Origin: Desulfobulbaceae bacterium UBA2273
GTDB lineage: Bacteria > Desulfobacterota > Desulfobulbia > Desulfobulbales > Desulfurivibrionaceae
DNA: 64,000 bases
Direction: 5' to 3'
Assembly: GCA_002347095.1 (NCBI GenBank)
Contig: DDWZ01000016.1
Span: 62,001-126,000, forward strand
The notes beneath the pieces were generated by a model. The model did not search any database, was not told where the DNA came from, and saw only the letters and a list, made by a program, of their open reading frames with translations. The translations under genes were made by a program, and so were the position numbers. This document shows positions 11,103 through 20,259 of this stretch, piece by piece; the stretch's first letter is position 1, and every line of letters starts with the position of its first letter.

Positions 11103-12586
11103 TTTTCAAGCAACCGGTAGATGGCGTCCATGTCGATCTGGCTGCGCACCGCCTCGGCCAGCCGGTCAAAGGCCGGTTCCAGGTCGTAGGCGGCCTGCAC
11201 CTTGTTGAGCGGGGCAAGCCCCCGCCTCTGCCGCAGCCGGTCGATGAACCAGCGCCGGAAGGGGTCCGCGTCGAAGATCCCGTGCAGATAGGTGCCCCAG
11301 ATGGTTTGGGAGGAGTTGCCCATCCCGCCGCTCTCCCCATTGGTGAAGCGGAGGATGTCGCAGGTTTCTTGCGCCCGGCTCTGGCCGTGGTGGATCTCAT
11401 AACCGTGCACCGCAAGAGACGAGGCGAGATGGTGGCCCATCTGCCGGGTCAGGGTCTTGTCTTTCTCCAGCACCGTGGCCAGGTCGAGTAACCCGAGGCC
11501 GGTGAGGGTCTCTCCGCCGGACTCGATATGGTAGGGGTCGTCGATCTTCAACCCCAGCATCTGGAAGCCGCCGCAGATGCCGACGATCTCCTTTTCCTGT
11601 TGGCTGTATTGTTTCAGGGACTCGGCCAGGCCGGAGTCAAACAGCCACTTGAGATCACTGATCACGTTCTTGCTGCCCGGCAGGATCACAGCGTCCGCGT
11701 CCGCGAGATCCGCCGGGGTTCTGGCGATTTTTATAAACAGGTCCGGCTCGGCCAGAAACGGCTCAAAATCGGTGAAGTTCGAGATGTGCGGCAGGTCGAT
11801 GAGCGCCACGGTGACATGGGCGCCCGCGGGCCGGTGCGGGCTGAAAAGCCCGGCCTTGAAGTTCACCGAATCCTCTTCGGGCAGCCCCAGGTTGGCCAGG
11901 TAATCCACCACCCCCAGCACCGGCTTGCCGGTTTTTTGTTCCATGTAGGTAAGCGCCTCGGCGAGCAGCGATTTCTGGCCCCGGAAGCGGTTCACCACAA
12001 AACCTGCGATCAACTCCCGCTCCCAGTCGTCCAATATCTCCATGGTGCCGACAAAGGAGGCAAACACCCCGCCCCGGTCGATATCCCCCACCAGCAGAAC
12101 CTTGGCCTCGGCATACCGGGCCATGGGCATGTTGACGATGTCGTGGGCCTTGAGATTCACCTCGGCAGGGCTGCCCGCCCCTTCCAACACCATGACCTCG
12201 TATTCGCTGGCCAGGGCATCGTAGGCCGCCTGCACCGCGAGAAAGGCCTGAGGCTTGTAGGCCAGATAGTCGTTCACCGTCATATTGCCCACCGGCTTAC
12301 CGAGGAGAATGACCTGGCTGCCCGTGTCGCTGGAGGGCTTGAGCAGAACCGGGTTCATGCGCACATCCGGGTCGAGGCGGGCGGCCTGGGCCTGCACCAC
12401 CTGGGCGCGGCCCATCTCGCCGCCGTCGCGGGTGACAAAGGAGTTGAGCGACATGTTCTGGGCTTTGAACGGCGCGACCCGCAAGCCGTCCTGCAAGAGG
12501 ATGCGGCACAGGGCGGCGGTGAGCACGGATTTGCCGGCGTTGGAGCAGGTGCCCTGGAACATGATGGCAGGGGTCTTGGGGCTCAT
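11099..12586 (-). CDS. cobQ: Cobyric acid synthase
   Basis: The 495-residue enzyme (CobQ/CbiP) amidates the peripheral carboxyl groups b, d, e and g of adenosylcobyrinic acid diamide, using glutamine and ATP. The N-terminal half is a dethiobiotin-synthetase-like ATPase ([20 protein letters not shown], then [14 protein letters not shown]). The C-terminal half is a triad glutamine amidotransferase with the nucleophile in [13 protein letters not shown] and the histidine region GTYLHGIFD. Length matches the family (about 485-500 aa). It overlaps by 4 bp with rsmG upstream and with cbiB downstream. Confidence 0.96.
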   Translation of the reverse strand: MSPKTPAIMFQGTCSNAGKSVLTAALCRILLQDGLRVAPFKAQNMSLNSFVTRDGGEMGRAQVVQAQAARLDPDVRMNPVLLKPSSDTGSQVILLGKPVGNMTVNDYLAYKPQAFLAVQAAYDALASEYEVMVLEGAGSPAEVNLKAHDIVNMPMARYAEAKVLLVGDIDRGGVFASFVGTMEILDDWERELIAGFVVNRFRGQKSLLAEALTYMEQKTGKPVLGVVDYLANLGLPEEDSVNFKAGLFSPHRPAGAHVTVALIDLPHISNFTDFEPFLAEPDLFIKIARTPADLADADAVILPGSKNVISDLKWLFDSGLAESLKQYSQQEKEIVGICGGFQMLGLKIDDPYHIESGGETLTGLGLLDLATVLEKDKTLTRQMGHHLASSLAVHGYEIHHGQSRAQETCDILRFTNGESGGMGNSSQTIWGTYLHGIFDADPFRRWFIDRLRQRRGLAPLNKVQAAYDLEPAFDRLAEAVRSQIDMDAIYRLLEK

Positions 12587-13275
12587 GGTGCGTACTCGCC
12601 TTCCTTACTGAAGATGACCAGGTTGCGGACCTTGCCGGAAAAGGGCAGGGTCAATTCGACGATCTCCTGCAACCGGTAGGGACTTCCCGGCTGTTCAGTC
12701 CGCCAGGCCGCGATCTCCTCTGCGGCCCGGGGGCCTTTCATGCAGATGACCTTCCCGCCCGTTGGATTGACCGCAGCGGTGTGCAGGAGAAATTCACCGA
12801 TGTTGGTGAAAGCGCGGCTGGTGATGATGGGTACGTAAAGGACTTGGCCGTCCACCTTAGCGGAATTTTTTTCCAGTCGGCCGCAGAGGACCTCGATATC
12901 CTTCAACCCCAGGGTTCGGATCACATGGCGCAAAAAAGAAACCCGTTTCTGCCGGGGCTCCACCAGGATGACCGGCAATTCCGGCCGGGCCGTCTTGAGG
13001 GCGAGACCGGGAAAGCCAGCGCCGGTGCCGATGTCGAGGAGCGGCTGTTGGGTGCTGCCCAGCGGCGGGAGAACCCGAAGCAGGGAAAGGGAATCGAGGA
13101 AGTGGGTCTCCCAGATCTCGCGCAGCTCCGCTTTGGCCACCAGATTGATCTTGGCGCTCCAGCGGAGCAGCTCAGCGCAATAGATCGCAAGCCGCTCGCG
13201 GGCTTGGGCGTCCAGGGCGATGGACATGGCGGTGAGCCCTTGTTCTAGAATGTCTTTGCCCTGTGTCTCTGTCAT
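12583..13275 (-). CDS. rsmG: 16S rRNA (guanine-N7) methyltransferase RsmG
   Basis: The 230-residue protein belongs to the GidB/RsmG family, which methylates G527 of 16S rRNA using SAM. The SAM motif is visible as [21 protein letters not shown], followed by [20 protein letters not shown]. The C-terminal part ([14 protein letters not shown], then GGKVICMKG) also fits. It is the first gene of a tightly overlapping run with cobQ and cbiB. The neighbour is functionally unrelated, so the operon looks like a convenience arrangement. Confidence 0.93.
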   Translation of the reverse strand: MTETQGKDILEQGLTAMSIALDAQARERLAIYCAELLRWSAKINLVAKAELREIWETHFLDSLSLLRVLPPLGSTQQPLLDIGTGAGFPGLALKTARPELPVILVEPRQKRVSFLRHVIRTLGLKDIEVLCGRLEKNSAKVDGQVLYVPIITSRAFTNIGEFLLHTAAVNPTGGKVICMKGPRAAEEIAAWRTEQPGSPYRLQEIVELTLPFSGKVRNLVIFSKEGEYAP

Positions 13276-13426
13276 GGCCGGTTTGCGGGTTTCGGGTTGT
13301 GCTGCTGTTTTGTCCGTAAAGGCGAGTATTTCTTACACTGCTTCCCCCTATTTTGCAAGAAAAGGGGGTGACAAGAGCCGCTTGAATTTAATAACCATAA
13401 TAAAGTTGTGATACCCTAAAAAAATA

Positions 13427-13455
13427 TTGACCCCCACAACCACGCCTTGTATAAG
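13427..13455 (+). promoter_or_regulatory. Sigma-70-type promoter for porin leader
   Basis: TTGACC (13427-13432) and TATAAG (13450-13455) are separated by 17 bp, a near-consensus vegetative promoter. Transcription would begin near 13462, giving a leader of about 140 nt before the porin start codon. Confidence 0.6.
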
Positions 13456-13499
13456 GAGCGCACGGACACAAGTAAGGTAGCATTAACTTTATTTGCGTA

Positions 13500-13538
13500 G
13501 CCTGCTTATGGCCAATATTGCCAAAGCAGGCATTTTTT
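13500..13538 (+). terminator. Terminator-like hairpin inside porin leader (possible attenuator)
   Basis: GCCTGCTT (13500-13507) pairs with AAGCAGGC (13524-13531), with a further GGC/GCC pair inside, followed by A and six T residues. It sits between the promoter and the porin start codon, 64 bp before the ATG, so it would stop most transcripts at about 75 nt unless antitermination occurs. No known riboswitch class was recognised. Confidence 0.6.
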
Positions 13539-13601
13539 GGCGCCCATGTATTAGGTGTGCATAACTTAATCGTATTACTTGAACTTTTGCTGGAGGAAAA
13601 A

Positions 13602-14978
13602 ATGAGGAAAAGGATGCGCAGTGTGGTTTTTGGCTGCTGTGCCGGGATGGTGGCGATGCAGTCTGGTTTTGCCTTGGCCGCCACCGGTGAGGAAGCGAGG
13701 ATCCAAGAGCTTGAGCGGCAGATGCAGGTTCTTGTCGGGGAATTAAAAAACAGGCAAGGAAACATCGAGGCGTTAAGCCGTCAGGTGGCGATTTTGGAAG
13801 GCAAAATTGCCGAAAAGCCAAGGGCAGGATCTGGCCTGAACTCTGTTCAGGACAAAGAAGAAATCAAGACCCTGGTGGCGCAGGCCATGGCGGACCAGCA
13901 GAAGGAGTCGCCACTTTCCAAATTCAGTTTCGGCGGGTACGGCGAGATCCATGCCAACTTCAACGAGGGTTCGGTCAATGGCCAATCCAAGGATCAGATC
14001 GACATCCACCGGCTGGTCGCCTTGGTTGGGTATGATTTCGCCGACTGGATCAAGTTTCGTTCGGAGATCGAGCTGGAGCACGCTTTTGTCGATGATGACA
14101 CCAAGGGCGAGCTTGAGCTGGAGCAGGCCTATGTGGATTTCCTTCTTTCCGATCTGGCCAATGTTCGGGTGGGGCGGGTGCTCACGCCGGTCGGCCGCAC
14201 CAATCAGCATCACGAACCCACCACCTTCTACAGCGTGGAACGGCCCAATTTCGATAAATACATCATCCCCTCGACTTGGTGGTCCGACGGCCTCGGGCTT
14301 TTCGGCAATCTGGCCCAGAATCTCAGCTACGAAGCCTACCTCGTCGCCGGGTTGGACGGGTCGAAGTTTTCCAGCGATGGCATTCGCAATGGCCGGGTCA
14401 AGGACATCCCGAGCCTCAACGACATGGCTGTCACCTTCCGGTTGGATTACTACCCGTTCATGGGAAGCGATACCGCCTGGGGCCGGAGTCTGCGGCTCGG
14501 CGGTTCTTTTTACCAGGGCGGCATCAATAATGGCGTGGAAGGCAAGGATCCGGGTAAGAGCGGTGACCTCACCATCTATGCCGCCGACTTCGGGGTCAGG
14601 GTGAGCGGCCTCGAACTGAAAGGCGCGGCGGCATTTGAAGAAATCGATGGAGCGCAAAGCTTAACCGGTGGGGTAGCCGAGGAGATCTTTGGCTACTATC
14701 TGGAGGCCGGGTACCACGTCATGCCCGAGGCCTGGAAAACGGGGAAGCTCAAGAATTCCGACGCCGTGGTCTTTGCCCGGTATGACACACAGGACACGCA
14801 GCATGGGATGCCCGCCGGGGTTGTAGCCAATCCGGACAAGGACCGTCAGGACTGGACCTTTGGCCTGGCCTTTTACCCGGTGCCGAATCTGGTGCTCAAG
14901 GCGGATTATCAGGTGTTGGAATCCGAGGGCGCTGATCCGGATAATGCGATAAACCTCGGCATTGGTTGGCAGTTTTAA
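13602..14978 (+). CDS. Outer-membrane porin with N-terminal coiled coil
   Basis: The 458-residue protein has a signal peptide (residues 1-26, ending SGFALAA), a short coiled coil (ARIQELERQMQVLVGELK, to about residue 60), then a beta-barrel with alternating hydrophobic residues from KFSFGGYGEIHANFNEG to a C-terminal ...NLGIGWQF, whose terminal phenylalanine is the BAM recognition residue. The layout is that of phosphate-selective or DcaP-like trimeric porins. The start ATG has GGAGG 6 nt upstream. A heme-motif lipoprotein gene follows after 9 bp. The transported substrate is unknown. Confidence 0.82.
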   Translation: MRKRMRSVVFGCCAGMVAMQSGFALAATGEEARIQELERQMQVLVGELKNRQGNIEALSRQVAILEGKIAEKPRAGSGLNSVQDKEEIKTLVAQAMADQQKESPLSKFSFGGYGEIHANFNEGSVNGQSKDQIDIHRLVALVGYDFADWIKFRSEIELEHAFVDDDTKGELELEQAYVDFLLSDLANVRVGRVLTPVGRTNQHHEPTTFYSVERPNFDKYIIPSTWWSDGLGLFGNLAQNLSYEAYLVAGLDGSKFSSDGIRNGRVKDIPSLNDMAVTFRLDYYPFMGSDTAWGRSLRLGGSFYQGGINNGVEGKDPGKSGDLTIYAADFGVRVSGLELKGAAAFEEIDGAQSLTGGVAEEIFGYYLEAGYHVMPEAWKTGKLKNSDAVVFARYDTQDTQHGMPAGVVANPDKDRQDWTFGLAFYPVPNLVLKADYQVLESEGADPDNAINLGIGWQF

Positions 14979-14987
14979 GGAGAGGCA

Positions 14988-15314
14988 ATGAACTATCTGA
15001 AATCTATTCTGATCGGGAGTCTATTGGGCATGAGTTTCTTGGCGTTGTTCGGCTGCGTGGCCGGGACGGGGGAGGGGCTTTCCGGGCAGGCGAGGCAGGG
15101 AACTGAAAACAGCGGCTTGGCACAAGGGAGTGGCTATTTTTTGCGTGAATGCAACAAGTGCCACCGGTATTTTATGCCAAGCGAAAGGTCGGCCGGGGAA
15201 TGGGCGAAAATTCTGGCGGGCAAGAAGAATAAAGTGTCCTTGACCAGGGCTCAGTTTCAGCAATTGTCTGATTATGTCATTCAGGCAAGCAGCAGCGCTC
15301 CGGCACAACCGTAG
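14988..15314 (+). CDS. Small lipoprotein with a CxxCH heme-binding motif
   Basis: The 108-residue product has a lipoprotein signal peptide with lipobox LFGC at about residue 23 and a single CNKCH motif, the covalent heme c attachment signature, followed by a methionine nearby (RYFMPSE) that could be the sixth ligand. It therefore looks like a small membrane-anchored monoheme c-type cytochrome. A heme-free fold relative cannot be excluded because the remainder resembles no cytochrome I recognise. It lies 9 bp after the porin gene and is probably co-transcribed. Confidence 0.7.
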   Translation: MNYLKSILIGSLLGMSFLALFGCVAGTGEGLSGQARQGTENSGLAQGSGYFLRECNKCHRYFMPSERSAGEWAKILAGKKNKVSLTRAQFQQLSDYVIQASSSAPAQP

Positions 15315-15337
15315 GACCCGAGCAGGCGTTGTAGTGT

Positions 15338-15383
15338 CACCGGCAGGGATTTGGCATGCATCAATGCCGAGTCTCTGCCGGTG
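15338..15383. terminator. Stem-loop between convergent genes
   Basis: CACCGGCAG and CTGCCGGTG form the outer stem, with an inner GGCAT/ATGCC pair. No T-run follows, so termination efficiency is uncertain. Its position 23 bp after the lipoprotein stop and just before the convergent gene end supports a transcription-end role. Confidence 0.5.
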
Positions 15384-15387
15384 TGTT

Positions 15388-17352
15388 TCAGGCGGAAATT
15401 GTTTGGCTGTTCTTCCGGTGCACCAGGGTGAGTCCGGCCAAGACAAAGGCCAGGGCCGCCAGATTGACATTATAAAATGCCAGTCCGGCCAGGCTCGCCA
15501 CCAGGGCCACGGCGCACAGCCACACCGCGTTGCGCCAGACCGCCAGACCGGCCAGGGTAATGCTGAGCCAGGCAAAGACCTGATTGTACATCAACCGGCC
15601 GATCATCGCGCGGACCAGGCAGATGGTTTTGTCCGGCGTGTCCGCGCATATCCCCACCAGCCTCTCCGAGATGAAGATCCCGTGGCGCAGGGCGGCAAAG
15701 AATCCAAAGGCGCCAAGCACCAGAAGGCCAAAGGGCAGCAGGGGGCGCAGGGAGATGGTCCGGCTTTGGTGCCAGAGGGGGTAGGCCAGGAGCAGGCAGA
15801 TGACCACCCAGATATCGGCCTGCCAGTTCAGCGGGGTTTCGTTGATCAGGATAGCCACCCCCCCTGCGGCGAGCAGCAGCCCGCTGAGGTGTTCGAGCAT
15901 GGACTGGGCCACGTGCCTCTTCTGCCTGCGGAAAAACCATACATAGGCCAGAGCGGGGATGGCAAAGCCGAAGTTGTTGAAGCTCCGGTAGCGGGCATCC
16001 AACACCAGGCCAAGAACCGCGATCAGGGCGCAGGTGATTACCCCCAGCCGCAGCACGCCGTTTACCGCCTCTGCGTTGAGGCGGGATTTGCCCCGGAGGA
16101 AAGCCATGGAGGCGTCCAGGCTGAGGTGGGTGGGGGTGGTTCCGGAGGCGATGGCTTTGAGCGTCAGCAGATAGACGCTGGCGCTCAGCGAGAGAACGAC
16201 AAAACCCCAGAGGTATTCATAGGTGTTGGTGGAGATGATGGAAAACTGATGTCCCTGCAGCACAATAAGGATGGCGCCGCCAGCCATGGCCACGGAAAAT
16301 TGCAGCCAGCGGGCTGCGCCCATATCGCGGTGGCCGCGGGCAATGAGGAGGGTCAGCAGACCAATGGCTGCGGATTGGGCAAACAGCATCCGCCAGTTGG
16401 AAAAATTTGAAACCGGCCCAGAGAGAATGTGCTTGTCGGTCCGCTCCGGGCTGTACAATCCCCAGTAGCCGCCCACCGCCCCTTCCTTGATGCGCTTCCA
16501 CGGCTGATCAAAGGCTTCGATCAGGTTGTACTGCCAATGCTCCTGCTCAGCCAGGGCGATGAACCCCCGGATGAAGCGGGCCTGGTTTACCAGGCTGGGC
16601 AATGCGCCTTCCCGCATGCGTCCCTGGGAGGGCCAGCCGGTTTCGCCGATGACGATCTCCTTGCCCGGGATCTTGGCGCCGATCTCTTCTCGGATCTTTT
16701 TGATGTGGACCATGGCCTGGTCGATGCCAACGGGGTTGTCCTCCCAGTAGGGCAGGATGTGGATCATGACGAAATCAGTGGCCTGGGCCACCTCCGGATG
16801 CTTGAGCCAGAACTCCCAGACATCGGCGTAGGTGACCGGAACCCCAGGCAGGGCTGCCTTGACCTGTTGGATATACCCGGCAAGCTGCGCGCCGGTGACT
16901 TCCCTGCGCAGCAGGGCCTCGTTGCCCACCACCACCGCCCGCACCGTTGCGGGGTACCGCTTGGCCAGCTCCACCACCTTGCGCAGCTCCTGCTCGGTGA
17001 CCTTCTGGTCCACCGTGACCCAGGCGCCCAGCAGCACCTGCATCCCGTATTTTTCCGCATACTCGGGCAAGGCCTCAAGCCCGGCCACCGAATAGGTGCG
17101 GATGCAGGAAAAACGAGTGGAGAGAATGGCCAGGTCCGCGTCGATCCGAGCGGGGTCAATGGTCATGCCCTTGGCAAAATCAAAGGGGGACTGATCCTTT
17201 TCAAAGGGCGCGTAGGACACGCATTGCAGGGTATGGTGGGCAGCCAGTTCCGCTTCCGGAATCGGGCGCGGCTGGCCGACCCCATGCCAGAAGCCGAATA
17301 TCGCGGACAGGGCCAGGGTATAGGCAAGAGTCGTGCGCATAATTGTTTTCAT
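15388..17352 (-). CDS. GH17-type beta-1,3-glucanase-like integral membrane protein
   Basis: The 654-residue protein has an N-terminal signal or anchor helix, then a glycoside hydrolase family 17 domain of about 300 residues. VVVGNEALLRRE carries the likely acid/base glutamate and IVIGETGWPSQG the likely nucleophile glutamate, with FDQPWK near the end of the barrel. The C-terminal half has about ten hydrophobic segments. Similar GH17-membrane fusions accompany beta-1,3-glucan synthesis or transglycosylation in proteobacteria (NdvC type); no glucan synthase lies next to it here. The start is the ATG preceded by AGG 5 nt upstream; a GTG two codons earlier is inside the ribosome site. Confidence 0.78.
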   Translation of the reverse strand: MKTIMRTTLAYTLALSAIFGFWHGVGQPRPIPEAELAAHHTLQCVSYAPFEKDQSPFDFAKGMTIDPARIDADLAILSTRFSCIRTYSVAGLEALPEYAEKYGMQVLLGAWVTVDQKVTEQELRKVVELAKRYPATVRAVVVGNEALLRREVTGAQLAGYIQQVKAALPGVPVTYADVWEFWLKHPEVAQATDFVMIHILPYWEDNPVGIDQAMVHIKKIREEIGAKIPGKEIVIGETGWPSQGRMREGALPSLVNQARFIRGFIALAEQEHWQYNLIEAFDQPWKRIKEGAVGGYWGLYSPERTDKHILSGPVSNFSNWRMLFAQSAAIGLLTLLIARGHRDMGAARWLQFSVAMAGGAILIVLQGHQFSIISTNTYEYLWGFVVLSLSASVYLLTLKAIASGTTPTHLSLDASMAFLRGKSRLNAEAVNGVLRLGVITCALIAVLGLVLDARYRSFNNFGFAIPALAYVWFFRRQKRHVAQSMLEHLSGLLLAAGGVAILINETPLNWQADIWVVICLLLAYPLWHQSRTISLRPLLPFGLLVLGAFGFFAALRHGIFISERLVGICADTPDKTICLVRAMIGRLMYNQVFAWLSITLAGLAVWRNAVWLCAVALVASLAGLAFYNVNLAALAFVLAGLTLVHRKNSQTISA

Positions 17353-17450
17353 AATCACCTGTGGGTGGGGCGCGGAAGAATTTCTCTCTTGTACCCTGCG
17401 CGGGTTTGGAGGTCAACGGCAAAGAGGCGGCTGCTGGCGGGGGGGGCGGA

Positions 17451-18389
17451 TCAACCCGGCGGAGTTTTCGGCAGCTCCTGGCATTCCAGGGGATTACTGC
17501 GGTAACGGGCCGGATTGCGGGGATCCTGGTGGATGATGACATCGGCCTGGGGAAAGGAGGCCATGATGGCGTACTCCACCTCATCCGCCACCCGGTGCGC
17601 CTCGGCAAGGGGCAACCCCTGATCAAGGTCGAGATGGAGCTGGATGTGCATGGTCTGACCGGACTGCCGGGTGCGCAGGTCGTGGATACCGAGGACGGTC
17701 CCATGGGCCAGGACGATATCGCAGATGCGCTGGCGGGTTTCTTCCGGAAGTTCACGGTCCATGAGAACCTGCATGGCCTCAAGGCCGATCTGCCAAGCGC
17801 TGTAGAGGATGTAACAGGCAATGGCCAGGGCGCCCAGCGGGTCCAGCAGAGGCCAGCCCGAGGCGACAAAAAACAGGGCGCCGATGGTGGCGGTGTTGGT
17901 GAGCAGGTCGGTTTTGTAATGGAGGGCATCGGCGCGGATGGCGGAGGAATTGGTCCGCTGGATAACATAGCCCTGAAAGGCCAGAAGCACCAGGGTGGCC
18001 CCAATGGCAAAGACCATGACCCAGAGGCCGACATTGATCGCTTGCAGGGGTTGCGGGTGGGTCAACCGTTCGACGGCGTGCATGAGCAGAAAGATGGCCG
18101 AGCCGGCAATAAAGCAGGCTTGGCCGAGCCCGGCCAGGGATTCCGCCTTGCCGTGCCCGAACTGGTGGTCCTGGTCCGCGGATTTCAGCGAATAGCGCAC
18201 GGCAAACAGGTTGATCAGCGAGGCGGCCGCGTCCATGAGCGAGTCCACCAGGGAGGCCATGACACTCAAGGACCCGGTCATGAACCAGGCCATGCCCTTG
18301 ACCCCGATGAGCACCATTGCCGTGGCGGTGGAGGCGTAGGTCGCCAGCTTGAGCAGGGTTGCGGTATCGTAGGGCTTGGTTGTTTTCAC
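17451..18389 (-). CDS. Cation diffusion facilitator (FieF-like metal efflux)
   Basis: The 312-residue inner-membrane transporter exports divalent metals (zinc or iron type) in exchange for protons. The CDF marks are ASLVDSLMDAAASLINLFAV, DHQFGHGKAESLAGLGQ and the HYKTDLLTN metal-site helix (HxxxD), followed by a cytoplasmic ferredoxin-like domain with histidines (MHIQLHLDLDQGLPLAEAH). The start is read as the GTG overlapping the mscS-like stop by 4 bp (GTGA), with AAGGAG 11 nt upstream; the frame extends upstream only into the mscS-like coding region. Confidence 0.9.
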   Translation of the reverse strand: MKTTKPYDTATLLKLATYASTATAMVLIGVKGMAWFMTGSLSVMASLVDSLMDAAASLINLFAVRYSLKSADQDHQFGHGKAESLAGLGQACFIAGSAIFLLMHAVERLTHPQPLQAINVGLWVMVFAIGATLVLLAFQGYVIQRTNSSAIRADALHYKTDLLTNTATIGALFFVASGWPLLDPLGALAIACYILYSAWQIGLEAMQVLMDRELPEETRQRICDIVLAHGTVLGIHDLRTRQSGQTMHIQLHLDLDQGLPLAEAHRVADEVEYAIMASFPQADVIIHQDPRNPARYRSNPLECQELPKTPPG

Positions 18390-19219
18390 GAAAGGTTCTG
18401 CTCCTTGGCCATGGTGACCACCCGCTGCGGGAAGGGGATACGGATTCCTGCCCTGCCCAGCGCCTGGTGCACCGCCAGGTTCACCCCGTGCATGGTTTCG
18501 ATGTAGCGCTGGGTGGGCGCCCAATACCGGTAGCCGATGGCCACCGCGGAATCCCGGAAATCTTCGATGCCGATCTGCGGCGCAGGCCCGCTCTGTATCT
18601 GGGGAAAGCCCGCAAGGGCCTGGGCGATGACGGTGATGGCTTGGGTCGGGTCGGCGTCGTAGCCGATGCCCACCGAGCTTTCGACAATGCGGTATTCCCC
18701 GGAGTTGTGCAGAATCTCTCCGACAATGTGCTTGTTGGGCACGGTGATCTTGACTCCGTCTTCGGTGAGCAAGGTGGTGTGGGCCAGGGTAACCTCCTCC
18801 ACCACCCCGAAGACTCCGGCCACGGCGATGGTGTCCCCCACCAGAAAGGCGCGGCCCAGGATGATGGACAGTCCGGCCCCGTAGTTGGAGAGCGGCCCCT
18901 GGAGTGCGTAAGTGGCGCCGAAGGCGGCCGCGCCGATGGCCGCGATGAAGGGGGCGATGGTGATCCCGAACTTGCTCAAGGCCATGATCACCGCAAAGGC
19001 GATGACCATGATCTTGGCAAAGGAGGAAAGAAAATGGCGCAGGGTGACATCAAGCCCCCGTTTTTCACAGAGCTTGCCCACGGCCACGGCCACCCAGTTG
19101 CCCAGGAAAAACCCGGCCACCAGGATGATGGTGGCCCCGATCATCTGAAAGCTGTAGTCCACCAGATAGGTGATGGCCCGGTCGGCGATGGTGTTCAGTG
19201 ATGCAAGCGGCTGGTCCAT
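18386..19219 (-). CDS. MscS-family mechanosensitive ion channel
   Basis: The 277-residue protein has three transmembrane helices (around residues 22-45, 63-85 and 87-105) and the MscS pore helix rich in Gly/Ala (IGAAAFGATYALQGPLSNYGAG), followed by the beta domain (AFLVGDTIAVAGVFGVVEEVTL) and cytoplasmic cage (VPNKHIVGEILHN). It would release solutes on hypo-osmotic shock. It is the upstream, translationally coupled partner of the CDF transporter. Confidence 0.93.
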   Translation of the reverse strand: MDQPLASLNTIADRAITYLVDYSFQMIGATIILVAGFFLGNWVAVAVGKLCEKRGLDVTLRHFLSSFAKIMVIAFAVIMALSKFGITIAPFIAAIGAAAFGATYALQGPLSNYGAGLSIILGRAFLVGDTIAVAGVFGVVEEVTLAHTTLLTEDGVKITVPNKHIVGEILHNSGEYRIVESSVGIGYDADPTQAITVIAQALAGFPQIQSGPAPQIGIEDFRDSAVAIGYRYWAPTQRYIETMHGVNLAVHQALGRAGIRIPFPQRVVTMAKEQNLS

Positions 19220-19341
19220 GCCCCGCGTTCTCCTTCGACAGAATTGGTCTCGGTCACATCATAGCGGGATTGGTGGGTGCTGTCGAGGGGGTGGTGAAGA
19301 TGCGGGCACGATTGCGACTGCCCGGCAGAGAGGAGATGCGG

Positions 19342-19926
19342 TCAGTACGGTCTTTGCCCGACAAAATTTCCGGCCGGCGCATAGTTGCACACCCAGATCT
19401 GCGAGTTGTCATCGCAGACCGCTTTGGCGCAACCGATTTCCTTGGTTTTTGCCCAGACCATCTGGGTGTAATGGCCGCAGCTCTTTCCAGGGGGCGCGTT
19501 GCAGGAGTTGGAGGCCCGGGAGTACCACGCTTTTTCGCTGGCCCAGGCGGCGGCCACGTCTTTTTCGGTGATGGCCTGCGGGGCGCTCCTGGTCTTGTTT
19601 TTGGCCGTTGTCATCCGGGCGCTGGCCCAGTAGAGGTTTTCTCCCAGCTTGCCACGGCTATGCCGCATGGCGCAGCCTGATTTTTTGAGGGTGGTGGCCC
19701 AGGTTGCTGCTTGCCGGGCAAGGGGTTTGGACCAGCGCAATTTCGGGGCGCCTACAGCGGCGCGCAGGGTATTGTGCTCTTCCTCCATGCACATTGCATC
19801 AACCCCTGTGTCCTGTGCCGAGCTTGGTCCGGCAGGGACAAGGCAGATCAGGAGCAAGAACAAGGCGCTCCTCAGCAGGGGATGCACTGACTGACTCCGC
19901 CGGGTTATCGTCTGTTGCTGTTGCAT
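19342..19926 (-). CDS. Secreted CAP/SCP domain protein
   Basis: The 194-residue product has a signal peptide (about residues 1-37, ending PSSAQ) and one CAP domain of the SCP/PR-1 family. It contains [20 protein letters not shown] with the conserved histidine and [14 protein letters not shown] (HSxxxxGENL). [18 protein letters not shown] (HYTQxVW) and [17 protein letters not shown] follow. Cysteine pairs fit an exported, disulfide-bonded protein. The biological role of bacterial CAP proteins is generally unclear. A small gene overlaps its 5' end by 22 bp. Confidence 0.9.
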   Translation of the reverse strand: MQQQQTITRRSQSVHPLLRSALFLLLICLVPAGPSSAQDTGVDAMCMEEEHNTLRAAVGAPKLRWSKPLARQAATWATTLKKSGCAMRHSRGKLGENLYWASARMTTAKNKTRSAPQAITEKDVAAAWASEKAWYSRASNSCNAPPGKSCGHYTQMVWAKTKEIGCAKAVCDDNSQIWVCNYAPAGNFVGQRPY

Positions 19927-20099
19927 TGGCTGGTCTCGGTAACGGCAAGGTTGAGGTTGCTGAAAAAATGCAGGGCCTCCGCGTCGCCAGGATTCTGGCG
20001 GAGCCGGGCCTCATACAGGGCAAAAAGTCGAGTGACCACATGGGCCATTTCCTGTTCCGGCAGGGAGCCGAGGGCATCCCACAACTCCGAGGTATTCAT
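19905..20099 (-). CDS. Small acidic hypothetical protein (64 aa)
   Basis: The frame encodes [20 protein letters not shown] and continues with [13 protein letters not shown] and [20 protein letters not shown], a helical, TPR-like composition. It overlaps the start of the CAP gene by 22 bp in another frame, which favours a translated, coupled gene. An in-frame ATG 19 codons further upstream (20156) is an alternative start. Neither has a good ribosome-binding site. I recall similar short proteins in Desulfobacterota, but this was not tested. Confidence 0.5.
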   Translation of the reverse strand: MNTSELWDALGSLPEQEMAHVVTRLFALYEARLRQNPGDAEALHFFSNLNLAVTETSQCNSNRR

Positions 20100-20259
20100 G
20101 GGTAAGCGATCACAGGGCACGACATCTGCTTTGTTATCGGCCTGTTCGCATACCATAGTATAGCTCTCAGGCCTCTGTCGCGCATCTGCCGCACCCTGTA
20201 ATCGCTTACAGTTGGGGTGCAGCGTTGAACTTGGTCGCCTATCCTGTGGTCAGTTACAT

